In this document: positions 7,553 through 11,513 of the stretch, in pieces | Numbering within the stretch: the first letter of the stretch is position 1 | Layout of the letters: every line of letters begins with the position of its first letter | NCBI GenBank assembly: GCA_002722385.1 | Contig: PBLR01000010.1 | Span: 12,376-23,888, forward strand | DNA: 11,513 nt | Direction: 5' to 3' | Source of the DNA: SAR116 cluster bacterium | Lineage (GTDB): Bacteria > Pseudomonadota > Alphaproteobacteria > Puniceispirillales > Puniceispirillaceae | Made by a program: the position numbers and the translations under genes | Notes under the pieces: generated by a model | The model's input: the letters and a program-made list of their open reading frames with translations, nothing else | Database searches by the model: none | Told to the model about the DNA's origin: nothing

Positions 7553-8317
7553 ATGAACCTGCCAAAAACACCGAGCTTTCGTCTGGACGGAAAACGGGCC
7601 CTGGTCACCGGGGCCTCATCTGGGATTGGCCTTGCCTGTGCTGTTGCTCTTGCACAAGCAGGGGCTGAAGTTATCGCGGCCGCCCGCTCAGAAGACAAGC
7701 TGGCTGAACTGGTCAGCGCGGCTCAGGACCAGGGCCTGAATATGACGGCCTGTGCATTGGATGTTTCTGATCTGGACAGCATGACAGCAACACTTGGCGC
7801 TCTTGGCCGGTTTGATGTTCTGGTTAATTCAGCCGGTATGGCCCGCCATGGCCCGGCAGCAGATACTAAGGCTGCAGATTTTGATGCGGTGATGGCGGTT
7901 AATCTGCGCGGGGCCTATTTTCTTTCGCAACAGATCGCCAACCAGATGATTTCTGCCGGAACCGGCGGGTCGATTATCAATATCTCTTCACAGATGGCGC
8001 ATGTCGGCGGCATTGAACGGTCGGTCTATTGTGCGTCTAAATCAGCGGTGGAAGGGTTCACCAAAGCGATGGCGATTGAATGGGGCCCGCATCAGGTCAG
8101 AATCAACACCATCTGTCCGACCTTTGTGCGCACAGCCCTGACAGAATCCACCTTCCAGAATCCGGAACGCCGGGCCTGGATTGAAGAGAAGATCAAGCTC
8201 GGCCGTGTGGGCGAGGTAGAAGATATGATGGGCGGTGTGGTGTTTCTGGCCTCAGACGCGGCGGCCCTGATCACCGGCACAAGCTTGCTGATAGATGGCG
8301 GCTGGACCGCTGACTGA
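7553..8317 (+). CDS. SDR-family NAD(P)-dependent oxidoreductase
   Basis: This is a 254-residue classical short-chain dehydrogenase, the normal length for the family. The cofactor motif TGASSGIG is at 19-26, NSAG at 92-95 and the structural Asn at 117 (AVNLRG). The catalytic set is S146, Y159 and K163 (YCASK). The C-terminal LITGTSLLIDGGWTAD is standard for FabG/gluconate-5-dehydrogenase-like members. After the second strand (VIAAARSED) there is an arginine and no conserved acidic residue, which hints at NADP(H) but does not settle it. It lies 12 bp behind the HisD-family gene, with AAAGGA spanning that gene's stop, so they should be one transcript. A role in oxidising or epimerising the hydroxyl group of the same diol, as proposed for dehydrogenases in dihydroxypropanesulfonate pathways, is an inference. 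Confidence 0.92.
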   Translation: MNLPKTPSFRLDGKRALVTGASSGIGLACAVALAQAGAEVIAAARSEDKLAELVSAAQDQGLNMTACALDVSDLDSMTATLGALGRFDVLVNSAGMARHGPAADTKAADFDAVMAVNLRGAYFLSQQIANQMISAGTGGSIINISSQMAHVGGIERSVYCASKSAVEGFTKAMAIEWGPHQVRINTICPTFVRTALTESTFQNPERRAWIEEKIKLGRVGEVEDMMGGVVFLASDAAALITGTSLLIDGGWTAD

Positions 8318-8319
8318 CT

Positions 8320-9402
8320 CTAGTCAAGTTCAGGGGCGATGATGCCCAGATCAGCTGAAATGGCGTTCAGCTGGTCAGCAATGGCCTGGTTCAGCTCAAC
8401 ACCATGCTGCCGCGCGGCGGCCCGCTTTGCCCGTTCCGGATCACCTGGGATCAGCACCTGCAACCCTGCCTCGCGAGGGGCGGTCTGGCGGATAGAGGCG
8501 ATAAAATCCGAAACCTCTGCAGCAATATGATCATCAGTGTTCAGCTTTTGCGGATCAAGCACAATTGACAACATCCCGTTACAGAACGGCCGGTCATGGG
8601 CGTTTGTGCCTGCCCCGGTCAGGGCGCCTGCAAGCAGCTCACAGGCCAGACCAAGGCCAGACCCTTTATGCTGGCCAAAGGTCTGGATCGCCCCGTCTCC
8701 GGCCCGCGGGTCTGGGACATTTCCTGTTGCGGTGGGCCCATAAATGGTTGCCGGGATTTGCGAATCCTGACCCTGGCCGTCAACCATCGCATCTGCGGGC
8801 AGGTCTGAACCGGTTTTCTGGCTGACCAGAATTTTTCCTTCTGCAACCCGGCTGGTGGCAAAATCTAAAATGAAATGTTCGGTGCGGCTGTTATCTGTTT
8901 GGTGGGGCACACCTATCGCCACAGGTGCGGTGGAAATGCGGGCCTGCTTGCCGCCAAAAGGGGCGACAATACGTGACCCAGCAACAGTGACAAAATGAAC
9001 AGAGACCAGCCCTTTGTCTGCCAGTAATTCTGCCCAGCCGCCGATCCGACCCAGATGCCCGGCATTCCGCAGGGCGATAATCCCCAGGCCGGTCTCCTCA
9101 CACAGCTCTTCTGCCAGCTTGACCACTTCATGCCCCAAGACCTGACCAAAGCTGAACTGGCCGTCCAGCAGGCGTAAATTCCCTGACTCAACAAGTGTTT
9201 CATAAGCACATACAGGGCGCACAGTCCCTTCCTTGATATAGTCAATATAACGGGGAACCCGAACAATGCCGTGGCTGGGATGGCCGCTGGCATCTGCATC
9301 AACCAGATGCACCGCGATTAATTTGGCTTCCTCAGCCGGGCAGCCAGCCTGCTCAAATATCTCTGTCAGCCAGGATGTGATTATCTCTAGTTCTATCAGC
9401 AT
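8320..9402 (-). CDS. Ldh2/MDH2-family 2-hydroxyacid dehydrogenase, YbiC (HcxB)-like
   Basis: This is a 360-residue cytoplasmic NAD(P)-dependent oxidoreductase of the malate/L-lactate/ureidoglycolate dehydrogenase family, which is structurally unrelated to ordinary lactate dehydrogenases. SHGIVRVPRY (H44, R48) and NAGHLGRIGGWAE (H116) carry the conserved histidines. LDFATSRVAEGKI and FGQHKGSGLGLACELLAGAL are family signatures. The KGS...LLAGALTGAGT, NGMLSIVLDP and VLIPGDPE...RAA blocks closely follow E. coli YbiC as I remember it. That enzyme reduces several 2-oxoacids; other relatives act on sulfolactate (ComC), ureidoglycolate or cyclic imines. A good GAGGGA stands 7 nt before the ATG on the minus strand. 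The gene follows the aminotransferase by 30 bp, which suggests that a 2-oxoacid made by transamination is reduced to a 2-hydroxyacid, or the reverse. Its stop is 2 bp from the stop of the converging SDR gene. Confidence 0.9.
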   Translation of the reverse strand: MLIELEIITSWLTEIFEQAGCPAEEAKLIAVHLVDADASGHPSHGIVRVPRYIDYIKEGTVRPVCAYETLVESGNLRLLDGQFSFGQVLGHEVVKLAEELCEETGLGIIALRNAGHLGRIGGWAELLADKGLVSVHFVTVAGSRIVAPFGGKQARISTAPVAIGVPHQTDNSRTEHFILDFATSRVAEGKILVSQKTGSDLPADAMVDGQGQDSQIPATIYGPTATGNVPDPRAGDGAIQTFGQHKGSGLGLACELLAGALTGAGTNAHDRPFCNGMLSIVLDPQKLNTDDHIAAEVSDFIASIRQTAPREAGLQVLIPGDPERAKRAAARQHGVELNQAIADQLNAISADLGIIAPELD

Positions 9403-9432
9403 AATGTCCCTCAGTCTTTCTGGCTCATCTGC

Positions 9433-10611
9433 TCACGCGGTCATGACCGCCTGGCGTGCTGTCTGAAACCCTTTTTCCAGCCGGTTAAACGCCTCATTCA
9501 GAACAGGTTCGTCTTGTGCATAACACAGCCTGAGATAGCCTTCTCCTGCCGGCCCGAAGGCCAGCCCGGGGGCCAGGCCCACTTTGGTATGCTGAAGAAT
9601 CGCATGGGCAAACCCCAGACTGTCTGTCAGTCCCGCAACCGAAAAGAAACAATAAAACGCCCCATCAGGTTCGATGAAAGAAACCTCAGCCAGATTTTGC
9701 AGACGGGTGCGGGTCAGCGCCAGCGCGGCTCTCAGCCTGTTCTGCAGCAACTCAACCTCACTCTCCCCCTGTTCAATCATCGCCAGACCTGCTTCTTGAA
9801 CAAAGCCTGCCGGACAGGCGATATTGAACTCGGTTAACTGCGCCAGGGTCTGCTCAAGAAAGGCAGGGGCTGTAATCCAGCCCAGCCGCCAGCCGGTCAT
9901 CGACCAGGCTTTGGAAAAGCTGTTGATAGAAATCAGCCTGTCTTCTTCATCAGCCAGCTGCTGAAAACTGGGTGCCACCGTGCCATGCTGATACAGCCGG
10001 GCATAGACATCATCAGCGATAATCCAGATGCCTTTTTTCCGGCAATGATCCAGAATCACCTGCTGTTCTGCTGCTGAACAGACCCAGCCTGTAGGATTAT
10101 TGGGCGAATTGATCAGCAAGGCCTTAGTCTCGTCTGTCAATTTTGCCAGCAGCTGGTCCATATCCAGATGCCAGCGTCCGTTCCGGGCTGTCAGCGTTAA
10201 CGTATCAATCTGTCCCCCGGCAATTCGGAAACTTTCTGCCAGATTGGGCCAGACAGGCTCAATACACACCACCTTGTCCCCGACATCCATCAGTGCCAGC
10301 GCGGTCAGGGCAAGCCCCTGCATGCCAGAGGCGGTGACCGTGATATTCTGGCGGGTCTTCTTCGTGCCATACAGCCCGTTCATATAGCTGCACAGCGCGT
10401 CTCTGAAGGGCGGTTTGCCGCTGTTCGGCTGGTAGAAATGATCGCCGGTTTCAAGCGCCTTATTCGCCGCGGCCACCGCAATTTGTGAGGTCGGCCACTG
10501 CCCCTCTCCGAACCAGAGCGGGATGATATCCTCCATCAGCATGCCTTTTTCAGCAATTTCCCTGATCAGGCTGGAACGGAGGTGATAAGCGCGGCTACTA
10601 GTCTGTTGCAT
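9433..10611 (-). CDS. PLP-dependent aminotransferase, class I/II
   Basis: This is a 392-residue fold-type I aminotransferase, the usual length for the aspartate aminotransferase family. FGEGQWPTS replaces the common GEPDF-type N-terminal signature. SPNNPTG holds the cofactor-contacting Asn at 172, ADDVYARL gives D200 and Y203, the PLP Schiff-base lysine is K234 in NSFSKAWSMTGWRLG, and the carboxylate-binding arginine is R361 in YLRLCYA. The amino donor cannot be read from this. I chose the ATG at 10611: the in-frame TTG at 10689 would add 26 residues without family character. Neither has a Shine-Dalgarno site, which is unusual here. It is the first gene of a minus-strand pair with the Ldh2-family dehydrogenase 30 bp downstream, so its 2-oxoacid product may be the substrate of that enzyme. 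Confidence 0.9.
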   Translation of the reverse strand: MQQTSSRAYHLRSSLIREIAEKGMLMEDIIPLWFGEGQWPTSQIAVAAANKALETGDHFYQPNSGKPPFRDALCSYMNGLYGTKKTRQNITVTASGMQGLALTALALMDVGDKVVCIEPVWPNLAESFRIAGGQIDTLTLTARNGRWHLDMDQLLAKLTDETKALLINSPNNPTGWVCSAAEQQVILDHCRKKGIWIIADDVYARLYQHGTVAPSFQQLADEEDRLISINSFSKAWSMTGWRLGWITAPAFLEQTLAQLTEFNIACPAGFVQEAGLAMIEQGESEVELLQNRLRAALALTRTRLQNLAEVSFIEPDGAFYCFFSVAGLTDSLGFAHAILQHTKVGLAPGLAFGPAGEGYLRLCYAQDEPVLNEAFNRLEKGFQTARQAVMTA

Positions 10612-10748
10612 AATAGTAAGCTGATTAAGTGAAAACGAAATGAAACAAGGCTCTGCGCCAGTGTGCCGAAAAACAGACAGAGATGACAAGCAAAAATCCA
10701 GAAATGAACAGGCTTGTTTTGCGCCCGCTCTCTGGCAGAAATTTACCC

Positions 10749-10776
10749 GTGACTTTCTGGCTGTCCAGCCTATATC
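10749..10776 (+). promoter_or_regulatory. Weak promoter candidate in the divergent region
   Basis: GTGACT (10749-10754) and TATATC (10771-10776), each 4 of 6 to consensus with a 16-bp spacer, lie 60 bp before the quinone oxidoreductase start. CTGGCTGTCCAG (10758-10769) in the spacer has symmetric 4-bp ends. The whole 225-bp stretch 10612-10836 must hold promoters for both diverging genes, but I find no stronger pair and no clear minus-strand promoter. Confidence 0.2.
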
Positions 10777-10836
10777 CTGTAGACCATACCGAATTACAAA
10801 GAACAGTCAGTTATTAGCAAGAGATGAGGAATTATC

Positions 10837-11513
10837 ATGGGACGTTTTGTGTGTGCACAAACACCGGGAAATGCGGATGTATTGCAGGTCAGAGACCGGC
10901 CAACCCCAACACCTGGAGCTGGCGAAATCGTCATTTCACAAACAAAAATAGGCCTGAATTTTCTGGATATTTACCAGACTTCCGGTCTGTATCCGTTTCC
11001 GGAAAATGATGTTTTTGTGCCCGGGAATGAAGCCGCCGGCCGCATCATTGCTGTTGGTGAAGGGGTCAGCCATCTGTCTGAAGGAGACCGGGTCGGCTAT
11101 CCCATGCATGTCGGGGCCTTTGCTGAAGAACGCGTGATCCCGGCAAACCGGGTGGTCAAGCTGCCTGATGATGTCAGTGATGATATGGCGGCGGCCTCTA
11201 TGCTGAAGGGGATGACAGTAGAATATTTGCTGAACCAGTCTGTGCCGTTACAGGCAGGTGATACCGTTCTGTTTCATGCAGCAGCCGGCGGTGTTGGCCT
11301 GTTGGCGGGCCAGTGGATGGAGGCAATGGGGGTAGAGGCAATCGGCACAGCTGGCTCGCCTGAAAAAGTTGACCTGGCCAAACAGGCAGGTTATGCCCAT
11401 GTGATTAACTACACCGATACTGATTTTGTCGAGGCGGTGATGGACATCACAGGCGGCAGAGGCGTGCGGGCGGTTTATGATTCTGTTGGCAAGGATACCT
11501 ATCCAGGCTCACT
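10837..11513 (+). CDS. qorA: NADPH:quinone oxidoreductase, QorA-like, 3' end beyond window
   Basis: The frame is open from an ATG with GAGGA 6 nt upstream to the right window edge, giving 225 residues of a protein that is about 327 long in E. coli QorA. It is a zinc-independent member of the medium-chain dehydrogenase/reductase superfamily: the visible part has only one cysteine (C6) and no structural zinc lobe. GLNFLDIYQTSGLYP near residue 40, PGNEAAGRIIAVGEGVSHLSEGDRV, AAASMLKGMTVEYLL and the NADPH-binding FHAAAGGVGLLAGQW (G151-G154) follow QorA closely, as does TGGRGVRAVYDSVGKDTYPGSL at the edge. It reduces quinones or alpha,beta-unsaturated carbonyls with NADPH, usually in response to electrophile or redox stress. 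It is divergent from the aminotransferase gene; a shared function is not implied. Confidence 0.92.
   Translation, partial: MGRFVCAQTPGNADVLQVRDRPTPTPGAGEIVISQTKIGLNFLDIYQTSGLYPFPENDVFVPGNEAAGRIIAVGEGVSHLSEGDRVGYPMHVGAFAEERVIPANRVVKLPDDVSDDMAAASMLKGMTVEYLLNQSVPLQAGDTVLFHAAAGGVGLLAGQWMEAMGVEAIGTAGSPEKVDLAKQAGYAHVINYTDTDFVEAVMDITGGRGVRAVYDSVGKDTYPGS

Noticed and set aside
10640..10951. Open frame in the divergent region running into the quinone oxidoreductase gene
   Set aside because: It overlaps 115 bp of the well-supported QorA-like gene in another frame, has no ribosome binding site and shows no recognisable domain.

Overview
The window looks like a chromosomal stretch of a free-living alphaproteobacterium. 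GC content is moderate, genes are tightly packed with ATGA stop/start overlaps, and several proteins match alphaproteobacterial versions of their families as I know them. A marine lineage such as SAR116 would fit, but that is inference from style only; there is no rRNA or other marker gene. I see no mobile element, CRISPR array, tRNA or phage gene. All ten genes look intact except the two cut by the window edges.

Layout. 1-425 (+) is the 3' end of a small protein resembling DUF4864. 509-1459 (+) is an EamA-type (drug/metabolite transporter) permease behind a possible promoter with a direct repeat in its spacer. 1609-4225 (+) is a tight three-gene unit: fumarylpyruvate-hydrolase-like FAH protein, metallo-beta-lactamase-fold hydrolase, and a second EamA permease. 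The genes are joined by two 4-bp ATGA overlaps and preceded by a fair sigma70-like promoter. 4357-6144 (+) is a single-domain rhodanese followed after 18 bp by a YdhS-type FAD/NAD(P)-binding protein (COG4529). 6230-8317 (+) is a histidinol-dehydrogenase-family enzyme of the sulfopropanediol-dehydrogenase (HpsN) type and an SDR oxidoreductase 12 bp downstream. This pair converges, with only 2 bp between stop codons, on a minus-strand pair (10611 down to 8320): a class I PLP aminotransferase followed by an Ldh2-family 2-hydroxyacid dehydrogenase of the YbiC/HcxB type. A 225-bp divergent region separates the aminotransferase from a QorA-like quinone oxidoreductase (10837 to the window end, +).

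How the genes may work together. The window is a catabolic and redox neighbourhood: two permeases, two hydrolases and five or six oxidoreductases. The most specific idea is C3-organosulfonate (dihydroxypropanesulfonate, sulfolactate, cysteate) or related hydroxyacid metabolism. The HpsN-like enzyme and SDR would oxidise a diol to a 2-hydroxyacid, and the aminotransferase plus Ldh2-family enzyme would interconvert amino acid, 2-oxoacid and 2-hydroxyacid. No desulfonating enzyme (SuyAB, Xsc, CuyA) and no transcriptional regulator is present, so this is a hypothesis. No wholly new system is evident; the noteworthy points are gene combinations and a few short regulatory-looking structures.
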